From positions 310,001 through 374,000 of the forward strand of contig NZ_JANUSB010000002.1 of the NCBI RefSeq assembly GCF_024793895.1: a stretch of 64,000 bases of DNA, read 5' to 3'. Shown one piece after another: positions 1-8,390 of the stretch; positions within the stretch are counted from its first letter, which is position 1, and each line of letters begins with the position of its first letter. The position numbers and the translations under genes are program-made. This DNA is from Serratia sp. AKBS12. Lineage in GTDB: Bacteria > Pseudomonadota > Gammaproteobacteria > Enterobacterales > Enterobacteriaceae. The notes below the pieces were generated by a model. It did not search any database. It worked only from the letters and a program-made list of their open reading frames with translations, and was not told the origin of the DNA.

Positions 1-2210
1 CGCTCTTCGCCGACGTTGTAATACGGCGTGCTGGCTTTTACGCCGTTATACGCTGCCGCATTGAACGTGGTACTGCGCACCGAGGTCAGGTATTCCTTGT
101 CAAACAGGTTGCTGACGCCAAAACGCAATGCCGCGCTCTTGACGATTTTCTTGTCCACCGGCAGATAAACCCCGGCCGCCAGATCGACCACCGTGCGCCC
201 ACCGATTTTTTCGTCGTTGGTCAGATCGCCATAGAACGAACTGACGTATTTGCTACTGACGCTGCCATAGTACAAACCGTCGTCGTAGCCCAGCGTCAGG
301 TTGAGCAGGTTCCTGGGTACGTTAGGCACGTCCTTGCCGGAGGTCGGCAATTCATGGCCGCCGTTGCTGACGATGTTGTTCTGCTGCTTGGCCTGGGTGT
401 AGGTATAGGAAGCGTAATAGTTGAAGTTATGCGGCAACTGACCGCTCCACTCCAGCTCCAGCCCCTTGTTCTCCACATTGCCAATGTTCATCATTTCGTA
501 ATCGCCGTCGGCATTGGTGGTAGAAATCTGCCGATCGCTGTAACGCAGGTAGAACAGCGTGGCGCTCAACAGCATGTCCTCCTGCTGGAAACGCCAGCCC
601 AGCTCGTGGTTCCAGCTGAGTTCCGGTTTGGTATTGATCGAATCGCCCACGTTGTACAGCACGTAGTTCGGCGGGGTGCGCATATTGCGCGTCAGGTTGT
701 AAAACAACTGGTTTTCCTGATTGAGCCTGTAGCTGGCGCTGAAGTTAGGCAGTAATTCGTGGTAAGTGGCCTTGCGGTTTTCCGGCACGTTGTACAGGCT
801 GCCGCGGTTTTCCCCCTTGCGCTCCACATACTGGTACGCCAGCCCGCCGACAAAGGTCCATTCCGGCGAGAAGAACCAGGTATCCTGCAGCCAGACTTTT
901 TGCGCCGGCGTCACGGTGTACTGGTTGCGCCCCTGTACGGTGTTGCCGTTGGCGTCCTGTACCTGATCGCTGCCGCCCGGCTTGCCCCAGATCTGCGCCG
1001 GGTTGCCGTCGCCGTTGATGCTGATGAACGGCTGCGTTTGCAGCTGACGTGCTCGCTCATACCAATAGCCCACGTCGAGGCTGTGCTGTTCGTTGATGTC
1101 CCACTTCAGTTTGGTGGTAATGCCCGGCCGCCAGGTTTGTGTCCACGATGGGCGATAGTAGGTATTGGACCCGAGATTGCTCAGGTCATATTGTCCGGCG
1201 CGATCCGAGGTGCTGGACAGTACCGAGGCGGTCTGGCCGGTGAAGCTGCCGCCGTTGCCCCAGTAATAGTACGGTTGCAGCGTCAACGACAGGTTGTCGC
1301 GCAGTTGCAGCTTCTGGGTAAACGACAGGGTAAAGTTTTCGAACGGGTTGCGGTCGATTTTGTAGTATTTGTTCAACTGTCCTTTGCTGTTGTACTCCGG
1401 CGTGGTGGCGTAATCGGTATAGCGGCCATCCTGTTCGAACTGCGCCTTGCTCAGGGTGTTGTAGTTGGCGTTTTCCTGCCGGTTATATTTCATCACCAGG
1501 TTACTGCTGTTGCCGTTGCCGTCTTCATACAACGAGTTCATTTCAAACTTGTCGGAATATTCACGCCCTTCGCCGCGCCACTTTTTGGCTTCGGTGTGCG
1601 AATAGGAGATCCAGTTGCTAAAGCCGTTATACTCGCCGGTTTCCAAACGAGCGAAGGTCTTGCTGAGATTATTGCTGCCGAGCGTCTGCTTGACGAAGCC
1701 GCCAAAGTCCTTGGCCGGGCGGCGCGTCACCAGCCCGATATTGCCGCCGCTGGAGCCGATGTGCGGACCGTCGACCTCGGAGGAACCCTGGGTGACGAAA
1801 ATTTCCTGCAGGTTTTCCGCGTCGCCTAGCAGGTTCGGATAGACCGCATAGTTACCGGAATCGTTAATCGGAATGCCGTCCATCGACAGGCCGATTTGGT
1901 CTGACGTCATGCCGCGCATGGTGTAATCAACACCGCTCAGACCGCTGGCGTCGTTGCTGTTAATGTTCAGGCCCGGCGTATATTTCAATTTATCGATGGC
2001 GTTACCGGCGGCCGGCATTTTATCCAGCGCTTCCCTGGTCACGGTAGATCGCGCCTTGGCGCTGTCCTCCTGCACCATCATGCCGCCGCCCAGCGGCTGC
2101 CCCTGAACGCTGATGGTACCGACGTCGGTACCCTCTTGCGCCATTAGCGCCCCTGGCAACAGCGCCGACATCACCACCAGGTAAATCCCAGAACGTTTGA
2201 ACGATTTCAT
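1..2210 (-). CDS. TonB-dependent outer-membrane receptor (3' end outside window)
   Basis: Outer-membrane gated channel that takes up a scarce ligand, probably a ferric siderophore or another metal complex, using energy from TonB. About 736 codons are in the window and the C terminus lies beyond base 1. Reading down from the ATG at 2210, a signal peptide ends near residue 24, a plug domain follows (residues about 50-165, including PGLNINSNDASG and DGIPINDSG), and then alternating aromatic beta strands of the barrel. The ATG is preceded by GGGATG at a suitable distance. It sits 39 bases downstream of a TonB-like gene and an ExbD-like gene on the same strand, so a dedicated uptake operon is likely. 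The ligand cannot be told from sequence. Confidence 0.9.
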   Translation of the reverse strand, partial: MKSFKRSGIYLVVMSALLPGALMAQEGTDVGTISVQGQPLGGGMMVQEDSAKARSTVTREALDKMPAAGNAIDKLKYTPGLNINSNDASGLSGVDYTMRGMTSDQIGLSMDGIPINDSGNYAVYPNLLGDAENLQEIFVTQGSSEVDGPHIGSSGGNIGLVTRRPAKDFGGFVKQTLGSNNLSKTFARLETGEYNGFSNWISYSHTEAKKWRGEGREYSDKFEMNSLYEDGNGNSSNLVMKYNRQENANYNTLSKAQFEQDGRYTDYATTPEYNSKGQLNKYYKIDRNPFENFTLSFTQKLQLRDNLSLTLQPYYYWGNGGSFTGQTASVLSSTSDRAGQYDLSNLGSNTYYRPSWTQTWRPGITTKLKWDINEQHSLDVGYWYERARQLQTQPFISINGDGNPAQIWGKPGGSDQVQDANGNTVQGRNQYTVTPAQKVWLQDTWFFSPEWTFVGGLAYQYVERKGENRGSLYNVPENRKATYHELLPNFSASYRLNQENQLFYNLTRNMRTPPNYVLYNVGDSINTKPELSWNHELGWRFQQEDMLLSATLFYLRYSDRQISTTNADGDYEMMNIGNVENKGLELEWSGQLPHNFNYYASYTYTQAKQQNNIVSNGGHELPTSGKDVPNVPRNLLNLTLGYDDGLYYGSVSSKYVSSFYGDLTNDEKIGGRTVVDLAAGVYLPVDKKIVKSAALRFGVSNLFDKEYLTSVRSTTFNAAAYNGVKASTPYYNVGEE

Positions 2211-2249
2211 TATTTTTCATCCCATAGCGAACAATGGTTATTTCAGGCT

Positions 2250-3002
2250 TTATGGCGCCCGATAATTAAACGTGGCTGTGAAACGTTTTTTTGCCTGCCC
2301 GGCAAAAGCCTGGCTGGGGAACGGCTTTACCTGGTTGATGCTCTGCAGACTGCTGGCTGCCGCGCGGTTAAGCAGCATGCTGCCGGCTTTGCTGGCAATG
2401 CCCGAGGCCACTACCCGACCACTGCGATCCACTTCCAGCCATACTTCCACATTGCCCTGCGGCCGCTCCAGCGACGCCTGACGTCCGGTTGGATAACGCT
2501 TGCGCTGTTCCAGTTCGCGGCGCAGCGCAAGCAGATAGCCATTTTCCAGCGCCTGGGCATTGACCGTCGGCGTTGCCGGGCGGGCAGGCGCAGCGGCCGG
2601 GGTTGGCGGCGACGTGCTGGACAACGCGCGCGGTGCACTGGCGGTTGGCCGTGGCTTGTCCGCCACTCTGGTTTTTTCCTTCACCGGTTTCGGTTGCGGT
2701 TTGGGCTCAGGCTTCGGCCTGGGTTTGGGCTGCGGCTTGGGCGTCGCCTCAACGATCGGTTCCGGCGCTGGCAGCAGCGGTTCGGCAATCGGCGGCGGTT
2801 CCGGCTGCGGCAGCGCCTCCGGCACAGGGGGTTCCTCCGGGGATTCCTCCGGCGTTTCCACCAGCGCCAACGCCATGGTGGTGTCGTCGTAGCGAGGCTG
2901 GATCTTCAACGTTGCCTGCTGGCTGGCGAACAGCAGGCAACCAGCGACGATCAGCGCCGGCAACCAGCTGAAAAGGTGTCTTGAGCGATAGAGCAGATAC
3001 AT
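2250..3002 (-). CDS. TonB-like energy transducer
   Basis: A 250-residue TonB/HasB-type protein that would span the periplasm and pass proton-motive force to the adjacent receptor. One N-terminal membrane anchor (residues about 11-28) is followed by a long region of Pro-Glu and then Pro-Lys repeats (residues about 50-110). The C-terminal domain (about 155-250) carries the TonB signature, with RRELEQRKRYP and a final FNYRAP. The start ATG lies one base after the stop of the ExbD-like gene, so translation is probably coupled. It is shorter and more repetitive in the linker than a housekeeping TonB, consistent with a receptor-dedicated paralogue. Confidence 0.88.
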   Translation of the reverse strand: MYLLYRSRHLFSWLPALIVAGCLLFASQQATLKIQPRYDDTTMALALVETPEESPEEPPVPEALPQPEPPPIAEPLLPAPEPIVEATPKPQPKPRPKPEPKPQPKPVKEKTRVADKPRPTASAPRALSSTSPPTPAAAPARPATPTVNAQALENGYLLALRRELEQRKRYPTGRQASLERPQGNVEVWLEVDRSGRVVASGIASKAGSMLLNRAAASSLQSINQVKPFPSQAFAGQAKKRFTATFNYRAP

Positions 3003-3003
3003 G

Positions 3004-3411
3004 TCACAGCTTCCGGGTAGCGATGGAAACAGAGAAGAAGCCGCCCTGGCGCAGGCTGTCCATCACGGCTACCAGCCGCTCCACCGCAACGCCCTTATCA
3101 CTGTTGACGATAATGGTGGTAGGCCGATCGCCCTGCTGCTGTTGCTTTAGTGTGCTAACCAGGGCGTCCAGCGCAACCGGCTGCCCGTCGAGCTGCAACT
3201 GCTCGTCGGCGCCCAGGGTGATGATGGCCTTTTTCTGCGGCTTCAACTGCTGCGCGCTGCCGGCGCTGGGCAATTGGGTCTTCAATCCCAGCGCCGGGAT
3301 CACGTTCAGGCTTATCAAGACGAAAAACACCAGCAAAAACATCATCACGTCGATCATCGGTATCAGTTCGATGTGCGCTTTATTTTTCTTAGGTTCGTTC
3401 CAGTTACGCAT
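3004..3411 (-). CDS. ExbD/TolR-family protein
   Basis: Inner-membrane component of a TonB motor, 135 residues from the chosen start. The N terminus has the family pattern: a short cytoplasmic stretch with IELIPMIDVMMF, whose Asp is the conserved membrane-embedded proton-carrying residue, then a single membrane helix and a periplasmic ExbD domain. The ATG at 3411 follows GGGAGG at normal spacing; an upstream in-frame start at 3441 has no such support. It heads the set ExbD-TonB-receptor. No ExbB gene is adjacent in the window, so the partner must be encoded elsewhere or beyond the receptor. Confidence 0.88.
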   Translation of the reverse strand: MRNWNEPKKNKAHIELIPMIDVMMFLLVFFVLISLNVIPALGLKTQLPSAGSAQQLKPQKKAIITLGADEQLQLDGQPVALDALVSTLKQQQQGDRPTTIIVNSDKGVAVERLVAVMDSLRQGGFFSVSIATRKL

Positions 3412-3651
3412 GGCATGCCCTCCCAAAAGCAAAGCAGCCAATATAGTGAGGGTATGTTTATCTTTTGTTACGTTTGTGTGATGTTATTTTCACAATCACG
3501 TCATTTTGAGAGGATTTTTTCAATTCGAAGGGCAGTTTGAAGGCGCGAAAATCGCGAGTGCTCTGGAGGAAAGGAGAATATCGCAGCAAAAAAGCCGGCA
3601 AGCCAGGCGCCTAATGCCAATGCAATGTGAGAATAATGACAGCCTGCACCA

Positions 3652-3679
3652 TAAAAAAAGACGCCCGTGGGCGTCTTTT
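3652..3679 (-). terminator. Rho-independent terminator after ldtB
   Basis: A perfect hairpin (AAAAGACGCCC ... GGGCGTCTTTT) followed on the minus strand by a run of T. It lies 20 bases after the ldtB stop codon and also separates ldtB from the ExbD-TonB operon downstream. Confidence 0.85.
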
Positions 3680-3698
3680 CACCGCGAAACAGCCGCTG

Positions 3699-4619
3699 TC
3701 AGTTCACTTTGACCGGCATGCCGGAACGCGCCTTGATTGCCGCATCCACTTCGCTCTGGTTGATACCCGCATCCATCAGCACTTTGCCGACCGCAGGGGT
3801 GATGGTTACCGGCACCGGATCTTTCGACTTCAGTTCTTCTTCGTTGGCGGAAAGCGGATTGTGCACTTCCAGATAACGGGAACCGTCTGGCTCCACCGAG
3901 GCTTTCACCGGCTCATTGATAAACTGCACGCGGGTGCCGACCGGCACGCTGTCGAACAGATATTTGATGTCGTCGGCACGCAAACGCACACAGCCATGGC
4001 TGACGCGCAGGCCGATACCGAAGTTGGCATTGGTACCGTGAATGGCATACAGACGGCCTACGTACAACGCGTACAGACCCATCGGGTTGTCCGGGCCGGC
4101 CGGGAATACCGCCGGCAGGATTTCGCCGTCTGCGGCATATTCTTCACGCATTTTGGCGGTCGGCGTCCAGGTCGGGCCGTCTTTCTTGCGCTGTACGCTG
4201 GTTACCCAGTTCAGCGGCGTGTCCTTGCCCAACTGGCCGATGCCGATTGGCAATACCACCACGGTGTTGCTGCCCTTCGGGTAATAGTACAGGCGCATTT
4301 CGGCGCTATTGATGATGATGCCCTGACGCGGCGCGTCTGGCAGGATCAACTGCTGCGGAATGGTCAGGGTGCTGCCCGGCGTTGGCAGGAAGGGATCCAC
4401 CCCCGGGTTGGCTTCCAGCATATTGCTCAGGCCCATCTGATATTGAGCGGCAAAGCTTTCCAGCGGCAGCTTGCTGTCGGCTGGAACCTGGATTTGAATA
4501 TTTTGCCCCACCAGGCGGCTATCCTTGGCAGGCAGTGGGTATACAACGGCGAAGGCTGCCTGGCTGAACGCAACCAGTGCCGTAAACAGGGTTAATAACG
4601 CGCGAATGCTCATTTTCAT
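3699..4619 (-). CDS. ldtB: L,D-transpeptidase LdtB (YbiS type)
   Basis: Periplasmic enzyme that attaches the outer-membrane (Braun) lipoprotein to meso-diaminopimelate in peptidoglycan. The protein is 306 residues, the same length as E. coli YbiS, and I recognise near-identical segments such as [13 protein letters not shown] and [15 protein letters not shown] signal peptide ends near residue 24. A LysM-like region is followed by the YkuD catalytic domain with HGT at 194-196 and SHGC at 207-210, Cys210 being the nucleophile. It appears monocistronic, with a strong terminator downstream. Confidence 0.94.
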   Translation of the reverse strand: MKMSIRALLTLFTALVAFSQAAFAVVYPLPAKDSRLVGQNIQIQVPADSKLPLESFAAQYQMGLSNMLEANPGVDPFLPTPGSTLTIPQQLILPDAPRQGIIINSAEMRLYYYPKGSNTVVVLPIGIGQLGKDTPLNWVTSVQRKKDGPTWTPTAKMREEYAADGEILPAVFPAGPDNPMGLYALYVGRLYAIHGTNANFGIGLRVSHGCVRLRADDIKYLFDSVPVGTRVQFINEPVKASVEPDGSRYLEVHNPLSANEEELKSKDPVPVTITPAVGKVLMDAGINQSEVDAAIKARSGMPVKVN

Positions 4620-4698
4620 CTTCGTGTTGGTGTGTGGGCCGCACTGGCATAAGTATTATCCAGGTCAAAAAAGACCGGATGCGCATTATATGTGCACT

Positions 4699-5026
4699 TT
4701 AGCAAAAGTGTGAAACTTTCCCGGTTGCAGAACGCACTTTTTTGTAACGCGCTAAGCTGGTATTGAGCCAGTCGCGCGCGGCGGCCGGTGGCAGCGACAG
4801 AGGGCGTCGATCATGAATATCAGCCAGGCTGGCATGACTGGCGGCCGTGATAATGACAAAGCTGCTGCAGCCGTCGCCATCCGCTGCGTACAGCGCCGCA
4901 AAGAACAGCGGCTGGCGATCGGCGCCACGGATAAAATAGGGCTGCTTCAGCCGAGGATTGTCCGACGATTTTTTCCATTCGTACCAGCCTGATGCCGGCA
5001 CCAGCGCGCAGCCATGCTTCCAGGGG
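4699..5026 (-). pseudogene. Remnant of a YedK/HMCES-type SOS-associated peptidase gene
   Basis: An open frame of about 109 codons matches only the middle of the SRAP (DUF159) family, whose members protect abasic sites in single-stranded DNA by a DNA-protein crosslink. The recognisable parts are PASGWYEWKK, PYFIRGADRQPLFFAALY and DIHDRRPLSLPP, which holds the conserved active-site His. The N terminus with the crosslinking Cys2 is absent, and the usual C-terminal tail is replaced by unrelated codons. The gene is therefore broken at both ends. The upstream break near 5026 coincides with the start of the AT-richer acquired segment. Confidence 0.75.
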
Positions 5027-5209
5027 TCAATTTGGATATCGAAAATTATTGTACGTTAAGGCGATTTTTTGTACCTCGGAGCTGTGGTAGAGCTTAAACA
5101 CTTTGACGAGCAGCTCTGAGCGAAGTGCAGATATTACAGCCATTCTAATTGATGCATTAATCATCTGCGCGCAGGTCAATACCAGTCTACGACGTTGGTA
5201 TTTGACTCT
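5027..5209 (-). pseudogene. Unrecognised open gene fragment at the island edge
   Basis: A 60-codon minus-strand frame bounded by two stops, without a good start. It reads like protein (RRRLVLTCAQMINASIRM, then VISALRSELLVKVFKLYH) and ends at the TGA at 5027-5029, exactly where homology to the YedK remnant stops. I do not recognise the family; a mobile-element protein tail is possible. No other gene is seen between 5030 and 5434. Confidence 0.3.
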
Positions 5210-5308
5210 GTGTCACTACGCCAAATTATAGTGAGAGCAATATCCGTTTTCTATGTAACGAAAAGACATGTGCCCTTGCTTACATTTTTCACTTTCTTCA
5301 CCCTCTAT

Positions 5309-5321
5309 AGTGGGTCCCACT
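5309..5321. promoter_or_regulatory. 13-bp palindrome upstream of the GPH transporter gene
   Basis: AGTGGGTCCCACT is a perfect inverted repeat around a central T, 113 bases before the transporter ATG. It is a candidate operator, but it does not match the palindrome in front of the LacI gene, so the cognate regulator is unproven. Confidence 0.35.
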
Positions 5322-5434
5322 GTTAGTGCGCCACACGATTCTGTATACCCAGAACGGGGGCATATTCTCCCTTTTTCGTTGGTACTGCCGTCACGGTCAG
5401 TGCTCTAGATTCTTGACTATGCAATGAGGTGTGT

Positions 5435-6868
5435 ATGTCTGCTTCAGTAATTGAAAAGCAGAGTGCTTATGGGAAGTTGAACCTGAGAGAAAAAGTCGGC
5501 TACGGCATGGGTGATGCAGGTTCCTGTATGATCTGGAGTGTCCTGGCACTTTACCTGACCTGGTTCTATACCGATGTTTACGGGCTGGATCCTGCGATCG
5601 TCGGTACTTTATTTCTGGTCATTCGTATTTTCGATGCTTTTAGCGATCCCATTATGGGAGCAATATGCGATCGTACCAAAAGCCGCTGGGGTAAATTCCG
5701 CCCGTGGTTGTTGTGGATGGCTATTCCCTTTGGTTTGGGGGCGGTCGTGATGTTTTCCACGCCAGACCTGAGCATGAACGGAAAAATCATTTACGCCTGG
5801 GTCACCTACCTGATGATGTCCTTAATCTACACTGCCATCAATATTCCCTATTGCTCGGTAGCAGGTGTTATTACGCTCAATCAGAAAGAACGCATGAGCT
5901 GTTTATCATGGCGTTTCTTCCTTAACGGCCTGGCAACGCTTATCGTCTCCTCAACTATATTACCCCTTACCGACTGGCTGGGTAACGGCAGCCGTGCCTC
6001 TGGTTTTCAGTTGACCATGATGATTATGGGAGGAGCTGCAACCTTAATGTTCCTTTTCTGTTTTTCCAGCATTAAGGAGCGTGTTGTTTCAGTAAAAGCC
6101 AATGAATCGTTAAAACGTGACCTGAAAGATATAATTAAAAATGATCAATGGTTGCTGATGATTTCCATTACGTTTCTGAACGTCTTTCCCGCCTTTATTC
6201 GTGGGGCGGTCACCATTTACTATGCAACTTATGTCATGCATGCCTCTGTCGGGTTCATTACCTTCTTCATGGCGCTAGGTGTTGCATGCAATATGCTGGG
6301 AAGCGTTATTGCGAAACCTCTTACCGATCGTTTCGATAAAATTAAAATCTTCCGCGTACTTAATATTATTCTGGGTATACTGTCGTTCGCATTATGGTTT
6401 GTGAACCCCGTTTCCCTGACACCACTGTTAACACTGTTTGTCATCATTAATATCCTGCATTTGATTCAGTCTGGCCCTATTCTGTGGGCTATGATGTCCG
6501 ATGTTGACGACTACGGCGACTGGAAGTTTGGCAAGCGCCTGACGGGTATTTCCTTTGCAGGTAACCTGTTTATGCTGAAAATGGGCCTCGCTGTGGCCGG
6601 GGCTATCGTTGCCTGGGTTCTGGCATCAACAGGTTATATCCCCAATCAGCCACAACAGAATCCCGAAACGATCCAGTGGATTATCATCATGTTCTCGTTA
6701 ATGCCAATGCTGAGCTATTTTGTCAGTGCGTTTCTGGCGAGCTACTTTAAATTAAACGACGCATTCCTTGAAAAAATAAAAGTCGAACTGGCAAAACGTG
6801 AACTGGCAAATGGCCGGTCGCAACGATCAGAACGTATTGACACCCACACGACTCAACTCTCACATTAA
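5435..6868 (+). CDS. GPH-family sugar:cation symporter
   Basis: Inner-membrane carrier of the glycoside-pentoside-hexuronide family (major facilitator fold), 477 residues with about 12 hydrophobic helices. Family marks include YGMGDAG near the first helix, PIMGAICDRTKSRWGKFRP in the loop between helices 2 and 3, and DYGDWKFGKR before the last helices. The ATG at 5435 follows GAGGT with close spacing. It lies 80 bases before a GH91 gene on the same strand, and the neighbouring fructosidase and fructokinase are cytosolic. I therefore infer that it imports a fructose disaccharide such as difructose anhydride intact. Codon use is AT-richer than the flanking chromosome. Confidence 0.9.
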   Translation: MSASVIEKQSAYGKLNLREKVGYGMGDAGSCMIWSVLALYLTWFYTDVYGLDPAIVGTLFLVIRIFDAFSDPIMGAICDRTKSRWGKFRPWLLWMAIPFGLGAVVMFSTPDLSMNGKIIYAWVTYLMMSLIYTAINIPYCSVAGVITLNQKERMSCLSWRFFLNGLATLIVSSTILPLTDWLGNGSRASGFQLTMMIMGGAATLMFLFCFSSIKERVVSVKANESLKRDLKDIIKNDQWLLMISITFLNVFPAFIRGAVTIYYATYVMHASVGFITFFMALGVACNMLGSVIAKPLTDRFDKIKIFRVLNIILGILSFALWFVNPVSLTPLLTLFVIINILHLIQSGPILWAMMSDVDDYGDWKFGKRLTGISFAGNLFMLKMGLAVAGAIVAWVLASTGYIPNQPQQNPETIQWIIIMFSLMPMLSYFVSAFLASYFKLNDAFLEKIKVELAKRELANGRSQRSERIDTHTTQLSH

Positions 6869-6948
6869 TTTATGAATAAAATGTGGCATCCCAATAGCGG
6901 ATGCCGCACTGTTTGATTGTTATTTTTCGATTCAGGAGTATTTAATTA

Positions 6949-8301
6949 ATGTCCAGTGTAAATTATTATGATGTAACAGAATGGAATGTTGGCAACCCGT
7001 ACAATGATATTGGTGAAGTCATCAATAGTATTATCGCGGATATCAAAGACAGGCAAACGCAGGTTGATCTTGATGAAAACGGGAAGCCGGGTGCGGTTAT
7101 CTATATTCCACCGGGAGACTACCATCTCACGACACAGGTCTTGATTGACATCAGCTTTCTTAAAATCATGGGTTCCGGTCACGGCTTTACGTCTTCGAGT
7201 ATTCGGTTTAATACGCCGGATACCTCAAACTGGCATGAAGTGTGGCCGGGGGGTAGCCGGGTCATGGTTGATCTGTCTCCGCAGGTGGGGGATGAAGAAT
7301 ATAAGGGGGCTGCGTTTTACGTGAAACGCGATGGCGACCCGCGTATCAGCTCCGTTGAATTCACTAATTTCTGTATTGATGGTTTGCACTTTGTCGATGA
7401 TGGCTCAGGGGACAACGATCCTGAGAATACCTATGTGAACGGAAAAACGGGTATTTACATCGCCAGTGCTCAGGACTCATTTCGGATCAATGGCATGGGG
7501 TTTGTCTATTTAGAACACGGCTTTACCAGCTATGATGCCGACGCCCTGTCAGTCCATGACAACTTTATTGCTGAATGCGGGAACTGTATTGAACTGCGCG
7601 GCTCAGGACAGGCGTCAAAAATCACCGATAACCTGATCGGTGCCGGTTACAAGGGTTACTCCATTTATGCCGAGAACTTTGCTGGCCTGTTAGTGACCGC
7701 GAATAACGTCTTTCCACGCGGTTCAAGCAGCATCCATTTCTCCAACGTAGTACGTTCAACGATCGCCAGCAACAGGCTGCACTCGTTTTATCCAGGCATG
7801 CTGGTTCTTGATAACCAATGTACCGAAGTTCTGGTGTCTTCTAACCACTTTTTCCGCGAGCATGAACCCTGGGAGCCAATGCAACCGTATGATAACGGTT
7901 TAGATGATTTGCACGGCCTGTTATATATTAATGGCAGCAATAACTCATTAATTTCAAATCATATTTCTGAATCTATCGACGCACAGTACATTAAGCCACT
8001 CGGGGCAAAACCAGTCATCATCCATGTGGTTTCAGGCAGCGGAAATTATATTTCTGACAACCGTATTGTGGCAACGACGTGCGCTACTGGTGCCAAGACG
8101 ACAAAAACAGATTCCTGTTTCGAGGCGCAGGTGAGCTCAATGCTGTCGGTCAGGGATCTTGTTCCGCTTGACGTCACCATGGTACATATCGAACAAGAGT
8201 CTCAGCAAAACATCGTTCTGGACTCAGGAAATAACACTCAGGTTGTCATGGACATTGCAGTAAATGCATTCAGGCCGACTCCGGTACCTGGCGGCGTATA
8301 G
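6949..8301 (+). CDS. GH91 enzyme: difructose anhydride hydrolase / inulin fructotransferase family
   Basis: 450 residues forming a right-handed beta-helix enzyme of glycoside hydrolase family 91. I recognise close similarity to Arthrobacter inulin fructotransferases, for example GKPGAVIYIPPGDYHL, GSGHGFTSSSIRFN and ISSVEFTNFCIDGLHF. In characterised members the catalytic pair is an Asp and a Glu 11 residues apart; here these are Asp204 (SVHDNF) and Glu215 (NCIELRG). Secreted fructotransferases cut inulin to difructose anhydride, while cytosolic relatives (DFA-IIIase of Arthrobacter chlorophenolicus) open difructose anhydride to inulobiose. This protein starts directly at MSSVNYYDVTEW with no signal peptide, which favours the hydrolase role. 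AGGAG precedes the ATG. Confidence 0.9.
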   Translation: MSSVNYYDVTEWNVGNPYNDIGEVINSIIADIKDRQTQVDLDENGKPGAVIYIPPGDYHLTTQVLIDISFLKIMGSGHGFTSSSIRFNTPDTSNWHEVWPGGSRVMVDLSPQVGDEEYKGAAFYVKRDGDPRISSVEFTNFCIDGLHFVDDGSGDNDPENTYVNGKTGIYIASAQDSFRINGMGFVYLEHGFTSYDADALSVHDNFIAECGNCIELRGSGQASKITDNLIGAGYKGYSIYAENFAGLLVTANNVFPRGSSSIHFSNVVRSTIASNRLHSFYPGMLVLDNQCTEVLVSSNHFFREHEPWEPMQPYDNGLDDLHGLLYINGSNNSLISNHISESIDAQYIKPLGAKPVIIHVVSGSGNYISDNRIVATTCATGAKTTKTDSCFEAQVSSMLSVRDLVPLDVTMVHIEQESQQNIVLDSGNNTQVVMDIAVNAFRPTPVPGGV

Positions 8302-8327
8302 ATTATTATCTGAATTTATCAATGGTC

Positions 8328-8356
8328 AATGGGAGCTTCAAAAGCCCCCATTTTTA
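8328..8356 (+). terminator. Terminator between the convergent GH91 and fructokinase genes
   Basis: Stem AATGGGAGCTT / AAGCCCCCATT with one mismatch and a three-base loop, followed by TTTAT on the plus strand. It lies 27 bases after the GH91 stop. Confidence 0.7.
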
Positions 8357-8390
8357 TACCTGAAAGTAAATACTGAACCGTTAGCTGTTT

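Noticed and set aside
759..1829. Long plus-strand open frame antisense to the TonB-dependent receptor
   Set aside because: Its translation has no protein-like pattern, and the opposite strand has clear plug and barrel sequence; it is a shadow of GC-rich coding.
2560..2892. Gly/Ser-rich plus-strand frame opposite the TonB-like gene
   Set aside because: It is the complement of the Pro/Lys/Glu repeats of TonB, not a real repeat protein.
3627..4595. 322-codon plus-strand frame over ldtB
   Set aside because: It is antisense to a gene with an unmistakable L,D-transpeptidase motif.
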